DNA of 64,000 nucleotides from NCBI GenBank assembly GCA_016800925.1, contig JABCPU010000022.1, positions 1 to 64,000 of the forward strand, written 5' to 3'. Numbering within the stretch: the stretch's first letter is position 1; every line of letters starts with the position of its first letter. Both the position numbers and the translations under genes were made by a program. This stretch comes from Suillus spraguei (lineage: Eukaryota > Basidiomycota > Agaricomycetes > Boletales > Suillaceae). Below the pieces are notes generated by a model. It worked only from the letters and a program-made list of their open reading frames with translations, did no database searches and was not told the origin of the DNA. Below, in pieces: positions 12,026 to 23,915 of the stretch.

Positions 12026-13458
12026 ATGGCCTCCGTCGCATCCCGCTCAGCCTCAGCCTTCCGTGCTGCTTCTCGTCATGCATCTCGTGCTGCTGCAAAA
12101 GTTGCAGCCAAGCCTGCACAGATCGCGTCCTACTCTTTGTTGGCTCGCCAGGCTTTGGTAGGTAGTTCGTACAAACATACCCCGCAGGTGATATTTTTTT
12201 TGCCTGACGACTGAATAAGCTTTGACGCCAAAGTATCGCAGGCTGCTCGAGGCGTAAAGACACTCAACTTTGCTGGCACCGAGGAGGTTGTGTACGAGCG
12301 GAGCGACTGGCCTCTCGCGAAGCTCCAGGATTACTTCAAGAATGATACCCTCGCTCTTATCGGCTACGGTTCTCAAGGCCACGGTCAAGGCTTGAACGCT
12401 CGCGACAACGGCCTCAATGTTATCGTTGGTGTCCGTAAAGACGGCGAGAGCTGGCGACAAGCTATGGAGGATGGTTGGGTATGTTCACATCGACATGTGA
12501 GGCTTGCAGGCAACTAATGTGACTTTGATGTCTAGGTTCCCGGAGAAACGCTTTTCCCCATCGAAGAGGCCATCAACCGCGGCACGATCATCATGAACCT
12601 TCTCTCTGATGCTGCACAATCACAAACATGGTCTACCGTTGCACCTCTGATCACTAAGGGCAAGACCCTCTACTTCTCCCACGGTTTCTCTGTTGTATAC
12701 AAGGAAGATACAAAGGTTATACCCCCCAAAGACGTTGATGTTATCCTAGTCGCACCCAAAGGATCTGGCCGCACTGTACGCACCCTCTTCAAGGAGGGTC
12801 GTGGTATCAACTCTAGCGTGGCCGTCTTCCAGGACGTCACTGGTAAGGCCATGGAAAAGGCTGTCGCTATCGGTGTCGCTGTCGGTTCAGGGTACATGTA
12901 CGAGACCACCTTTGAGAAGGAGGTTTACTCCGATCTCTATGGTGAACGTGGTGTGCTCATGGGTGCCATCCGTAAGCATTCTCACACCTCAAATTATTCT
13001 TAGCTAACGATTTATCAGAGGGTCTGTTCTGTGCGCAGTACAAGGTGCTCCGTGCCAACGGCCACACTCCTTCGGAAGCCTTCAATGAAACTGTTGAGGA
13101 GGCCACTCAATCCCTGTACCCCTTGATTGGACAAAAGGGGTAAGTGTATGTTTTGTTGTCACGTATCCGTTTCCTCATGATTTGCAGCATGGACTACATG
13201 TACAACGCCTGCTCCACAACCGCTCGTCGTGGTGCACTCGATTGGGCACCCATCTTTGAGAAGACCAACACGCCTATCTTTGAGCAACTGTACGAGAGCG
13301 TGCGGAACGGCACGGAGACCCGCAAGTCTCTCGAATTCAACGGCCGCTCGACGTACCGCCAAGATCTTGCCAAAGAGTTGAAAGAGATCGACGACCAGGA
13401 GATTTGGCGTGCAGGCAAGGTTGTGCGGTCGCTGCGCCCCGATTACAAGGCTGAGTAG
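12026..13458 (+). CDS. ILV5: Ketol-acid reductoisomerase, mitochondrial
   Basis: Second common enzyme of valine, leucine and isoleucine synthesis: NADPH-dependent isomeroreduction of acetolactate or acetohydroxybutyrate. The first 45 residues (MASVASRSASAFRAASRHA.., rich in Ala, Ser, Arg and lacking acids) are a mitochondrial presequence. The Rossmann NADPH motif GYGSQGHGQGLNARD is near 12363-12405, and Mg-binding and substrate segments such as EEAINRG, SHGFSV and APKGSGRTVR follow. The C-terminal helical domain runs from 13019 to the stop (GLFCAQYKVLRANG, TARRGALDW). Introns near 12158-12241, 12478-12535, 12973-13017 and 13140-13188 join cleanly and the gene looks intact. Length (about 400 residues) fits the fungal class I enzyme. 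It lies about 270 bases downstream of the biotin gene on the same strand. Confidence 0.95.
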
Positions 13459-13947
13459 ATGATCAGCTTGATTATATATTTCTATTACCAAAAGCGCCAA
13501 GGTGGTGCACGCCATGTCGGAGAGTATGATGTACAGACGTGACTCTTGAATAAACGTGAGATCGATTAATCAATGCGCTATGTAGTCTGCTGGCTTGTAT
13601 GCAATATATTGTTCGCCCAAACGTCCCAAGTTGAACGAGGTAATCTACTATGTGCATTGGCATATATTCCACATTCGATTCCCAGATCAAGTTGCGCGGA
13701 TTCATGAGGATTCGAATTTCACAATAATACGAATGCGGAGGACAAGCACTGCAAGATTAGTGAGAGGTGACTCCATAGAGCATGTACACAGGTAGACGTT
13801 CATATGTGTTTGATCATCGTATTCAAAGTGTGATCGATAGTCACGTGACTTGTAAATTCTTGGCCCCTTGCTTATTATGTAGTACGCGGCTAATAGTACT
13901 ACTTAGTACTTTGAAAGTAGCAACTTGTCTCTCTCAAAAACTCTTTC
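13459..13947. other. Intergenic spacer between ILV5 and VPS34
   Basis: About 490 bases, A+T-rich, without a supported gene. The last 30 bases before VPS34 contain a pyrimidine-rich stretch (TTGTCTCTCTC). Confidence 0.4.
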
Positions 13948-16900
13948 ATGATGGACAAGGACAACCGAGACGATTTCACTTTTGCGAAGCTATCTGATCT
14001 CAAGCTTCCTGTCACTTTCCGCATGTACGCACTACTACTTATTTTACGGGGCACTTGCCCACACTCAACACTAGTTCTCAGTTGGAGGGATCAATACCAC
14101 AACCGTCTGTTTCGGAATTACTCGAGAACCCAGAACTGATATTTAACAATGCACAACCTTCGTGCGTTCTTGTCTGGTCTACAGCTCCTCTATGTTGATG
14201 TAAATGCCAGGGTTACTTCAGACCTCTATGTCTCCTGCCAGCTCCTGGCAGATAACAAGCCACTGACCATACCCTTCCGCACTTCTTTCAAAGCTTTCAA
14301 GAATAATTATACGTACGACATTATATCACCGTTTTCAACTGAGCTGACTATCTATACAGGTGGAACGAATGGATAACGTTACCAATTCGGTACTGCGACC
14401 TCCCATTAAGTTCACAGATTACATTTACCGTATGGGATATCGGAACTCCACGCACAGCCGTTCCTGTCGGTGGCTCGACGCTCAGGATGTTTGGAAAGAA
14501 ATGGTCTGTAAGGTATATTTTTATTGCATCGCAATGCTTATCCGGTCACTGCGTCAGGACTTTGCGCCGGGGAAAACACCGCTTGTTGCTTTGGGCAGGT
14601 CAAGAAGCAGACGGTTCCATGCAGACCAAGACTCCCAGTAAACTTGGCAGTAGGGATGAAATGGGTCGTTTAGAAAAGGTAGGTGATACCATAGCTTTCG
14701 GATATGCTCGCTCATTGCTTACCTTCCCCCCAGCTCGTAAAGAAATACGAACGTGGTGACTTACCAAAGTCGGACTGGTTAGATAACATGGCCTTCAGAA
14801 AGATGGAGGAGATACACGCTGTAAGTCTTCTCCAATTAAGTGCAAATATAAACGCTCAAAGAGGACTAAAGGCGGAGACAGAGAAATCAGAGAACATGTA
14901 TCTTTATGTCGACCTGCCACGTTTTGACTTTCCGGTTATATTCAGCGAATCTGTAAGTATCACTTTCCTAAATGTAGTTTACTTGACGTTTAACTCTCTA
15001 TAGGAGGCCCAGAATCAAGCGACGATACCATTTGCACCTCCGGCGGCAGCCCAGACACCTCTCGTACCTGTACTTCCCAATTTTGCTACAGATCCACACC
15101 TTTGGACCATCCTCGACCCAGAGATTGCACGCGAAAACCCCGTGGAGGATAAACATCGCCGGCTCGTGCGAAGTCACCGAAGTAGTCCGTACGATAGAGA
15201 GCTCAAACCGAATGCCAAGATCAGAGATGAACTTAATGTGCGCAAAGCAAATCGTTATGCACTGATGACTTCCTCACATAATGTTTGTAGGAAATACTAA
15301 ACTATGCACCCTCTCAACCTCTCAACTCACAGGAGAAAGATCTTATCTGGAAATTTCGTTTCTACCTCGCACGGGACAAGCGTGGGCTTACCAAGTTCCT
15401 CAAGTCTGTCACTTGGCGTGATCCTTCAGAAGTGAAGCAAGCAGTGGAGGAGTTACTACCGATGTGGACAGAGGTCGACACGGATGATGCTTTGGAACTC
15501 CTCGGACCAGGGACTGTGGACTCGAGAGTAAGAGCGTTTGCAGTACGGCAGCTTAACCGTGCAGATGACGAAGTCGAGCATTTCTCTTCTTTATGTAACA
15601 GCTTACTTATCATCTTTGCAGGAGCTTCTGTTATATCTTTTGCAACTGGTGCAGGCACTCAAGTTTGAAAGTGCCGCTAGCGAGCAGCGCTCGACTCGAT
15701 CAACAACAACTGCAATATCTTATGACGACAGCGGGCTGACAGACTTTTTGATCGCACGCGGAGTGCAAAACCATACGCTGGGTAATCGGCTGTATTGGTA
15801 CCTGATAGTAGAAGTGGAATTAGAGGATAGGGTAGTGGCGAAAATGTACGGGAGGGTGGTATTCAAGTTTCTGAACAAAATTTTAGAGGTAATCATATCC
15901 TACTTGTGTTTTCCCTCATTGACGAAACGATTCCTTAGTCCGAGAATGGCAGCGAACGCCGTGAGCTCATACGACGCCAAGGCGTCCTCGTCGAGACCCT
16001 CGCCAAACGAGCCAAGGAGTTGCGTACTTCTAAAGATCCACGACCCAAGAAAATCGAGAAACTGCGCTCCTTAATCAACGATTCCAAGAACGGTCTCGTC
16101 AACATCCCTCCTCTGCCTCTGCCGCTCAACGCACGCATGGAGATTACGGGAATTAACGCTGAGAAGTCTTCCGTCTTCAAATCGAATCTCTACCCCTTCT
16201 TGTTATATTTCCAGTGTTCTGACGGCACAGAGTATCCTGTAATCTTCAAAGATGGTGATGACATGCGCCAAGACCAGCTTGTCCTGCAGTTGTTCACACT
16301 TATGGACCAGCTGCTTAGGAAGGAAAATTTGGACCTGAAGCTCATTCCCTATGATGTGCTGGCGACTGGGCCATTGCAGGGTATGGCACAATTTATCCCC
16401 AGTAAGACTATCGCAGCCATCATCAGCGAGAACGGGACGCTCTTGAACTATTTGAGAGCGAACAATCCAGATGAGGGTAGCATTGGAACGTATGGAGTCG
16501 AACCGAGCGTTATTGATACATTTGTGCGCAGCTGTGGTAAGCCTCGTTCTGCGATCCTGGCAGGGGGATGTGCACTAAGGTCTGATGACAGCTGGATACT
16601 GCGTTGTGACATACCTGCTAGGCGTGGGCGATCGGCATTTGGACAATCTTCTACTGACACCGGATGGTAAGTGAAATTATGGCCACAAGGATCCAGTTCT
16701 TGACATTAGTTCCACAGGTCACTTTTTCCATGGTCAGTATAACTTCGTCTGTATGTTTTGTGCTGCTGACATTGGATGCAGTCGATTTTGGGTATATCCT
16801 CGGTCGGGACCCAAAGCCATTTCCTCCTCCTGTCAAAGTCTGCAAAGAGATGGTCGACGGCATGGGCGGTGCCCAATCAACCCACTACGCGCGATTTAAA

Positions 16901-17155
16901 AACTACTGCTTCACTGCATTTACGATCCTCCGCAAAAGCGCCAACCTCATTCTTAACTTGGTAGCGCTCATGGTGGATGCGAATATTCCAGACATTAAGC
17001 ACCGCGACGTGCATGAGCAGATCCAGGAGAAATTCCGGTTGGATTTAACGGAGGAGGAAGCGATCAAGCATTTTGAAGCATTGTTGAATGAGACGTCATA
17101 TTTCACAGTTGTGCTGGATCGGATCCATGATTTGGCTCAGTATTGGAGGAGTTGA
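13948..17155 (+). CDS. VPS34: Phosphatidylinositol 3-kinase VPS34 (class III)
   Basis: Makes phosphatidylinositol 3-phosphate on endosomes and autophagosome precursors, in complex with Vps15 and Atg6/Vps30. Joined exons give the C2 domain ([32 protein letters not shown]), the helical PIK domain ([41 protein letters not shown]) and the kinase core ([24 protein letters not shown] catalytic loop; HVDFGYILG). The end HDLAQYWRS matches the conserved C-terminal helix. At least ten introns, for example 14025-14074, 14162-14210, 16667-16717 and 16733-16781, mostly 45-60 nt. Exon 16718-16732 is only 15 nt and supplies the residues just before D-F-G. The kinase motifs are complete and I see no break. 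The start is one of two consecutive ATGs (13948 or 13951). Confidence 0.95.
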
Positions 17156-17985
17156 GCAGGCGAGTACTATTTTTTGGCTATGTGGGACGCTTCAAAAGGA
17201 ACTTGAATAAATTGTGCGACAGCAGCTACTAGCTACTTCACAATATATAATATGGTCCTCCAGTATTCTAGGTTGATCTCTCTGATGTCGAGTTTCTCCA
17301 AGCGTTCGACAGCCTCCTTGTCACGGTAAAGTTGAAGATTTCATCCGTTCAGCAGAAATCTATCCATTCCGTTCCACCACAAATGCATCCAGTCCTCCTT
17401 ACATCTCCTTTACTTCGTGCAAGTTCCTGCACGCGCCATGATGATGCACATTGAGATGTACCTTAACTTTGAACATTGTGTTTCACACAACAGAACTAAC
17501 AGCGTGATATTCCTCGTCAGAGATATCATTGATGTGGCCAGGCATGTGGCAAGAATTCTTTGACATTGTACTTCAGTACGAGCGAGAGAAATAGTGTTGG
17601 TTCGAGTGAACGTTGCCGCTAGAGATGGCGAACAGCATCATAGACATGTCCACCTTTGCAAAGATAAATGTTGCTAAGCTCCAGTAGTTTGAATTATAAA
17701 CCACAACGAAAAAGTGACTATGTACATACTGGGGAACTTCCCACGCTAGGTGGCCAAAATAGGGTATGGGAATAATCTGCGTACCATTATGACATAATGG
17801 GATCAATGTGATGCAGGCATCATTATGCATAAGAGGAAGTGAGGGATTAGCATCAGCCATGCATAACCGTCACAACTGTAATCAGCCATGGTTATGCATC
17901 ACCCTGCCATGAACAGGTGCCCTGTGTACCTCTCGCTAGCCTAGCGCTGGGGGATTTAGCGACATCTGTTTATATTCCGCATATG
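17156..17985. other. Intergenic region downstream of VPS34
   Basis: About 830 bases without a supported gene. A short near-palindromic cluster around 17855-17905 repeats CCATGCATAACC and CCATGGTTATGCAT. Function unknown. Confidence 0.4.
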
Positions 17986-18495
17986 CTGTAGAGATATGCA
18001 CCTAACTTCGACGTGATCTGGGTGTGACCAACTGAACATTAGCTTCGATACTTCGAAGGCGGGTGTGACCTGTGACATCTGACACTACCAGCCGCTGTCA
18101 GTGCCTGCAGCAACAGGCTCTCAATTGGTCAATGCAAACAGTGATCAGGTTCACGCTCACCACGGGGCACTTTGTATCTACTCATCTGTCAGGCTTCTCT
18201 ATATGTGTATACAATGTCATATCAACATGGATCCTCCAATGTTCTGAGGAAGAGGAAGTAAGTGATGGGTTGGACAATCATGGCACTGATGACATTGAGA
18301 GTGGTCGTGGAAAATGCAGATGCACTGCAAATACTCGTTACAACAACTTTTGGCAACATTGATAGTGTTCTACACATTTTTTTTGACAATATGTCACAAA
18401 TTAACTTCGACAACCTTGAATTCGTGTGACAGTCACTCGAAATAGCTTCGTTAGGCCTGTGACGGTGTGACGAAGTTAGGTGCGTATCTCTACAG
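17986..18495. mobile_element. 510-bp non-autonomous element with 25-bp terminal inverted repeats
   Basis: The left end (17986-18010) begins CTGTAGAGATATGCACC and the right end (18471-18495) is its reverse complement with one mismatch over 25 bases (ATATGC versus ATACGC). No transposase-like frame lies inside, so it looks like a MITE. The interior holds several TGTGAC/CTTCG sub-repeats near both ends (for example 18003-18075 and 18405-18480). Flanks are similar palindromic sequence, so the target duplication is not certain; a TA duplication is possible. Confidence 0.65.
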
Positions 18496-18848
18496 TACGC
18501 GGTACAAATACACGATTGAGTGATTATCAAACTGCAAATTGTTACGGATACAATTGAACGGCTTTGCTGAGTCGTACTATGAACGAGTTCACCTTTCTTA
18601 AAATAATCAGAGTCGCACTTCTCGAATCTTCGCGATAAGTTCCGTCTATTGTTACAGACTAAGAAGAGGAAACATCATCTCTACAAACGATCAGTTAGAC
18701 ATATTCACGTCCAGAAACCATGATGCTTCAGCGCTATCCTGTGCGGAATAATATTTATCAGCAACACCCACCCGACTCGGAGGGGACTGGGACTAATAGA
18801 AAAAAGTACGACTCACAAATGTAACAACGATGTGAAGGTCCATCACGA

Positions 18849-20846
18849 TCAAAATCCGTACGGCGCGAGGCGCCTAATGCACTTCGGTTGAGGCTTCCTG
18901 AATTCCTCCATCGGCGTCTCAAAGGAGACAAACGCATCATCAGCAAGATCATTGACTTCTGCTGGCGCACCCATGGCGTTCGGCGGGCCCCGCGGTGGAC
19001 GTGGATACATTGGCCGGGGCTATGGAGGGGCCAAGTAGGAAGATAGCACATTTCCTGGAAGTAGATCATGCTTAGTCCGGTGGGCTAGGAAAGAAGTTAT
19101 TTATATACTACCTCTGGGCCGCAGGCAGGTTGGCATTTAATCCATATGCTCCAGTCTAACCAAGACATCAACTTCTCATGTCCTGTCTCCAATCAACCAT
19201 TATTTCAAAAGCAACATTAGACTCATTGAGTTCCATAGGGAAAAGGATGTCGACTCCGTTCATAGCACCAACAGCCCACATGTTCGTAGTGACACGACAG
19301 ATTTCTCTCGTTGTGTCCTCAACGGCTTTGAACAACAAGCGTTCCGAAGGCGTCATCAAGGGTATTTTTTTTACCATCGCAGTGGTGTGTGTGGTGGCAC
19401 ATAACTTGAAAATTGGGGATGCCCAGTGCGACGGGTGTAGGCCTGGAGTACCTGCGCTGGGGACAACGGTAGAATGCAATAGATATGGTGCGAGCATGAC
19501 GCGGAGCTGAGTCTGCACGAGCTTTGCTCGCTGAAGGAGTTCTTGCGAGTCTGACGAGGTGAAATTGAGGAGATATTGCGTCAACTCGAGCCGATCCGCA
19601 TATCGATCAACAATGACGTGGGTGAGGGTCTTCCAGTCGATGCTGCTTCCTGGGTCTGGTCGACTGATGACTTCGGTAAGCTTTCTCTTTACTTGCGATA
19701 TGTCCTCTGGCGAGATTCCGAGCACGCGATGGTACCACCGTTCAAGACCGGCGCGGACTGGGACGAGGGAAGGTGCCAGTGCGATGTCATACAGTGAGAC
19801 AAAACCGGTCAGGTCGAGCACAATACGAGAATCTCCTGGGTAGCGATTATGCCACCAGCCGCAGTGCATGGATTCGAACATACGGACCCCTGCGCCCAGG
19901 AAGATATAGCATCAGTCATATCGGAATACTGGAAGATAATACTGACAAGCGGAGTCATCGAGTGAAGGATCAGGAGGGATTGACCGGTGGTCCCTTGGCA
20001 TGGTGATATTTACGAAAGATACTACCTCGACGCCGGCTGTAAAATCACACAACATAACTTCACTATATATCCATCAGTCGGAAGTGTGACACGGTATCAA
20101 AGGTATGCGCACAAGCTCATTTCCATCCTAGAAATCTGGGAATTAGTGGCGTGACATGTGGTGTAGAATCACATCTAACCTCACGAAACCATCGATTCTG
20201 AACTCCTTTCCCCATGTACAAAGATTATTAATCTTGTCTCTGTCATCGAACGATCGCTCGGGTTGTGGTTCTCCCCATGCTATTATGTCCTGCGTATCCA
20301 TTGTACCCTCGTATAGCTTAGCAGCACTACTTCCATCAAAGTACAATACTTTGAGAGGTCGCGTTGCTGCCAGTGTAAGGTGCCAGCCACTGACATTTCC
20401 ACGAGAGAAATAAAGAGAATGCTCTGGGTCTGTAGCGGTCCATTCGGGTCCACTGGGCATGTGTGAGTCGTTGGAACCGTGATGGAGCAAAGTACCGAAT
20501 GGAATTACGCCTGGTACTATATTGTGGCCTACGAAGGGGTGAACTAAATTTCAACTTCAGTAACGTAGTAACACGCACCGTTACGATATCGTGTATTCGG
20601 CCAGTGCTGCAGTAATGAATGGACAGTGTCGAAGATCAAGTTCCCTGTCGCATTCTCGGGGGGATATTCGTCAAACCTCCATTGATCGCCGTTGGAGCTA
20701 TCACTGTATGGCTGGTCAGGGTTCGAGTTGACGATATCCAAGGGTTGAGCGCCAGTTTCTCCAGTAGCGCTGATGGGAAACTGGTCATGTAGTGCTAAAG
20801 CTGCTGAGCCTAAGCTCAGAGCTGCTACAAGGAACTGATAGCGCAT
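18849..20846 (-). pseudogene. Secreted protein family, copy A (3' end frameshifted)
   Basis: Minus-strand gene with a signal peptide (MRYQFLVAALSLGSAALAL), an N-glycosylation motif (ENATGNL), then HNIVPGVIPFGTLLHHGS, WTATDPEHS, KVLYFDGSSAAK, a CDFTAGVEVVSF exon, and a long C-terminal exon beginning MFESMHCGWWHNRYPGDSR. The donor for the intron before that exon is a GTCAGTATT site inside what otherwise reads as coding. Relative to copy B, one base is missing just before 19168, so the frame hits a stop there. The C-terminal motif (FRKPQPKCIRRLAPYGF, 18852-18905) is still present further on, in another frame. Two paralogs (45490 and 53268) lie in this window. I do not recognise the family; a weak resemblance of the H-G-S/T segment to ADP-ribosyltransferase folds is speculative. 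The lesion may be real or a sequence error. Confidence 0.72.
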
Positions 20847-21092
20847 AAAAATCAATCTTGGTGCTGTGGCAAGCTGACAGCTTTGCCAAGGAAAACGTTT
20901 CAGACAGTGACTCGAACACAATCACAATAGAGAGGCCCGAAGCTTGACGGTCCATGGAAGTACTTATGAATTGCCAGACTCATTCGGTTGAATCGGTTCC
21001 AACACGATGCATGAGGTATCAGATTCAACTCAGGTTATGACTCTGATAGGAATCCTAGGATTCACTACTGTAAGAAGTTGGCCGGATGAAGG

Positions 21093-21696
21093 ATTATGAT
21101 TCATCGTGTTGTGGGCAGAAGTCCGCCATTCTGCCAGCCGGTTTGGCAGAACCGGTTCTGCCTGGCAGATGGCAGAAGTCCGCTGGCAGAATCCGGCAGA
21201 ATGTCAATTACACAATGCGTCCAGCCGCTGTACTTGCCGGACACCCTGTCTCATCTGACAATTTCAATTGTGGCGAAGGTCGATAACAAATCTGAACGTT
21301 ACTACTAGTACTGGTCTTGCAAACTCTGTCCAAATGCCCTTCACATCTATGGTCGTGACAACAAAAGGACGTGGAACGAGTGCTGATTGATGGATTGGAT
21401 GAAGTGTTGGATTCTTGGAAGGTTAAGTTTATGATTTTGCGGAGTTGGAGCATGTTGTGATGACGAGATTATGGTAGTTGATCACAGCTCACAAGACAAC
21501 GAATAGTGGAATGTGAACGTGCTGATGCTGTTCTGATGGTATTTCTTAGCGATGATTACCATACATTGTCATATACATTAGCCTTGTAGCGCTTTGAGAA
21601 TTATGCCAGGTGGCAGAAGTGGCGATTCTGCCACTTCTGCCGGTTGTGCCGGCACAATTAGGCGCAAACAGTTCTGCCCCCAGCACTAATTATGAT
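21093..21696. mobile_element. hAT-type MITE (588 bp) with perfect 8-bp target duplication
   Basis: The element spans 21101-21688. It is flanked on both sides by ATTATGAT (21093-21100 and 21689-21696), the 8-bp duplication typical of hAT transposition. The left terminus contains GTGTTGTGGGCAGAAGT and the right terminus reads as TAGTGCTGGGGGCAGAA on the other strand, matching the ends of the larger hAT element next to it. Sub-terminal GGCAGAA/TTCTGCC motifs recur many times (21108-21200, 21603-21680), likely transposase-binding repeats. No transposase frame inside. Confidence 0.82.
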
Positions 21697-21697
21697 A

Positions 21698-23093
21698 CTG
21701 TATAGTCTATAGTGTTGTGGGCAGAAGTCTGCCATTCTGCCAATGGCAATTTCCAAGCGACAATTGCCGGCAGTAGGTCGAGGGCGGTGGCAGAAGTATA
21801 TGAATCTTATTTGCAAATAACAAATGTTCGACATTCAAAAAAGTTTGCCTAGACCTCTGTACATGCCAGAATGTCATCGACAAAGTCCAAGGGTCGTCCT
21901 GTTCGAAAAATAATCGATTAATCACTAACTACTTGATCCAACAGCAAAAAGTTCCAAATTCCTCCAATCGCTATGTTTATCACTGCAATTACTGCTCGAC
22001 ATATACGAAGGTCGCGATGACAGACACCTCAAACATATTCTTGACCGGAATGCTTGCCCTATAGCCCCGGACCAGGCTCGTTCAGAAGTCCGTAACTATC
22101 TTGCCTCAAAGAACGGAAATCAAGCATTACTACTCCCACCTATCCCAAATGCAGATTCTGCTTCATCCGAGCCTCCGTCAACTACGACTAATACTCCACA
22201 GAAACGGAAGAACCTCTTTGGGTTTGTGGATCTCCCAGTCACTCCAGAGCAAGCAACACGTGCAAATTTCAAACTGTTTCGGTGAGTTCAATGAGAAACT
22301 CTCCCAGTCAGTGCCGAACGCTGGCCATTGAAGGCGTTCGCAATCATAATCCACCTAATTGTACCTCATGCCGCCGACGTCGAGCGTTATTTCTCGGGTC
22401 TGGGTGGGGTACAATCTGTAAAACGCTGCAACCTATCCGTTCAGACTTTCGAGTCTCTTAGCAAGCTACGCCAATTTCTTGCACAAAGCGGATGACGAAG
22501 CTGGCAAGCCAGCAATGCCCATATGCACACTCAACCAGAAGATGGACTTGACATAGCCTCAGCAAACAAAATTCAAAGATCTTCTGCATGGGTGCCTCCA
22601 CTTACTGGCGACTCTTGCAGCTCGGACAATGAACTTCTTGCAGGTCCAGAGTCGATGACGGATGAAGAACTGCTTGGAGAATTTAGCAGGTTTGAAAACG
22701 AGGCTCTAGAATCATACCGTGGCTTGCAAGAAGGTGCTGACAAAGTCCCAGATATCCGTTCGAAGGAGGTATTATTGACTGGAACGAGCTGGAGAAAGGT
22801 GATAAAAGAATTACACCTGCAGAATTTATTGAAGAGATTGACGTGATTGGCCGTGGGTCACAAGGCACGGAGGCAGTCTGGAACATTGATGCACTGTTGT
22901 CGTCGGAGGGTGTAGCGTCTATGCAATAGTTTTAGATAATATTTTTGCCATGGTCTTGAACTACTCTAGAACACGCGAAAACACTCGAAACAATTCTGCC
23001 GATTTCTGCCATTCTGCCAAATACCGTTCTGCCGTTTTTTTTTGGCAGAACTCGCTCCAAAATATTTCTGCCCACAGCACTATTACAGTATAG
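21698..23093 (+). mobile_element. Internally deleted hAT transposon (BED finger plus hAT C-terminal domain)
   Basis: The ends carry AGTGTTGTGGGCAGAAGT (from about 21710) and its inverted partner TTCTGCCCACAGCACT (to about 23083). Possible target duplications are CTGTATAG (21698-21705) and CAGTATAG (23086-23093), differing at one base. Plus-strand coding debris starts with a BED-type zinc finger (YHCNYC ... HLKHIL, about 21985-22050) that carries a frameshift. It then jumps to the hAT dimerisation region (HAADVERYFSGLGGVQS, NLSVQTFESLSKLRQFL, about 22365-22480) and an acidic tail to about 22846. The catalytic middle is missing, so the element cannot make active transposase. Sub-terminal GGCAGAA repeats lie at both ends. 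A reversed, truncated relative is at 58350-59125. Confidence 0.82.
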
Positions 23094-23269
23094 AACGTAC
23101 CTGGCCGCCGTATTGTTCAACCCAATGTTTATGCAGTATTGGGTTACTGACCCTAGGCTCAGCTGCCGCAATTAGCTGAGATCGCATAAAGAGAACTGCC
23201 CAAAAAATTCTGGTGCTGCGGTAGCTTGGTCTACATACTCAAATCTAGTTTAGGGCAGGCTTCATTCAA

Positions 23270-23600
23270 TAGCTTATTGTTCTTCAACTTTTCCCCCGAT
23301 TCACGGGCGCAATTTTCACTGGCGGCCAAGGACTTAGGCAAGAGGTAGGGCTCATAACCTGTTAGACACATAGGTTATGAGCAACTCCCTCTTGTACGCG
23401 GTCTTGCTGTACCGTACACTCTTCGTTTTTGGGTCTGACTGGGCTTGAAGCTCTGCCTGTTGTTTCAGGTTGTCTCCGACCATGTCGAGTCACGTAGGTT
23501 AGTGAGAGCTAGTATGATTCCCGGGCACTGTCAGTCGAGAACTTAGGCAAGATCCAGGGCTCATAACCTATTACATGGGTCATGAGCACTGGTTCTAGTT
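23270..23600 (-). mobile_element. Two copia leader fragments with primer-binding site and flanking hairpin
   Basis: On the minus strand GGTTATGAGCCC appears at about 23349-23360 and again at about 23558-23569. It is followed both times by a similar stretch ending in TTGCCTAAGT. The motif is complementary to the anticodon arm of initiator tRNA-Met (CTCATAACC), the primer half used by copia-type elements. The same motif precedes a copia Gag start at 59447-59460. In both copies here the sequence just before it (the end of the LTR) is its inverted complement: GCTCATAACCT at 23351-23361 pairs with 23373-23383. No intact LTR pair or coding region remains. Confidence 0.55.
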
Positions 23601-23915
23601 CATAGTCTTGCTGGGTGGATTGTGGCATATGATATTCCACCCATTGTTAGTGTCACATTTTTTAGTGTCCTCCATATAGCTTGGTGCTAGCCTATAAATA
23701 ACTACTGTCAATGGTGCGAGAGGTTCACGACCACTACATTGACGACTGCGTTCTCCCAGCTTAATATCCATGTTACATACATAGATAATTCTTGTTCTAC
23801 ATGCATTAATGTATCGTCAGCCTGGTAACGTGAGACGTGGTACACATCAACGATGTCACTATGCTCAGACAATTAGCATCCCACCGCCTTCGCCCACACT
23901 TGTAAGTATCAACGG

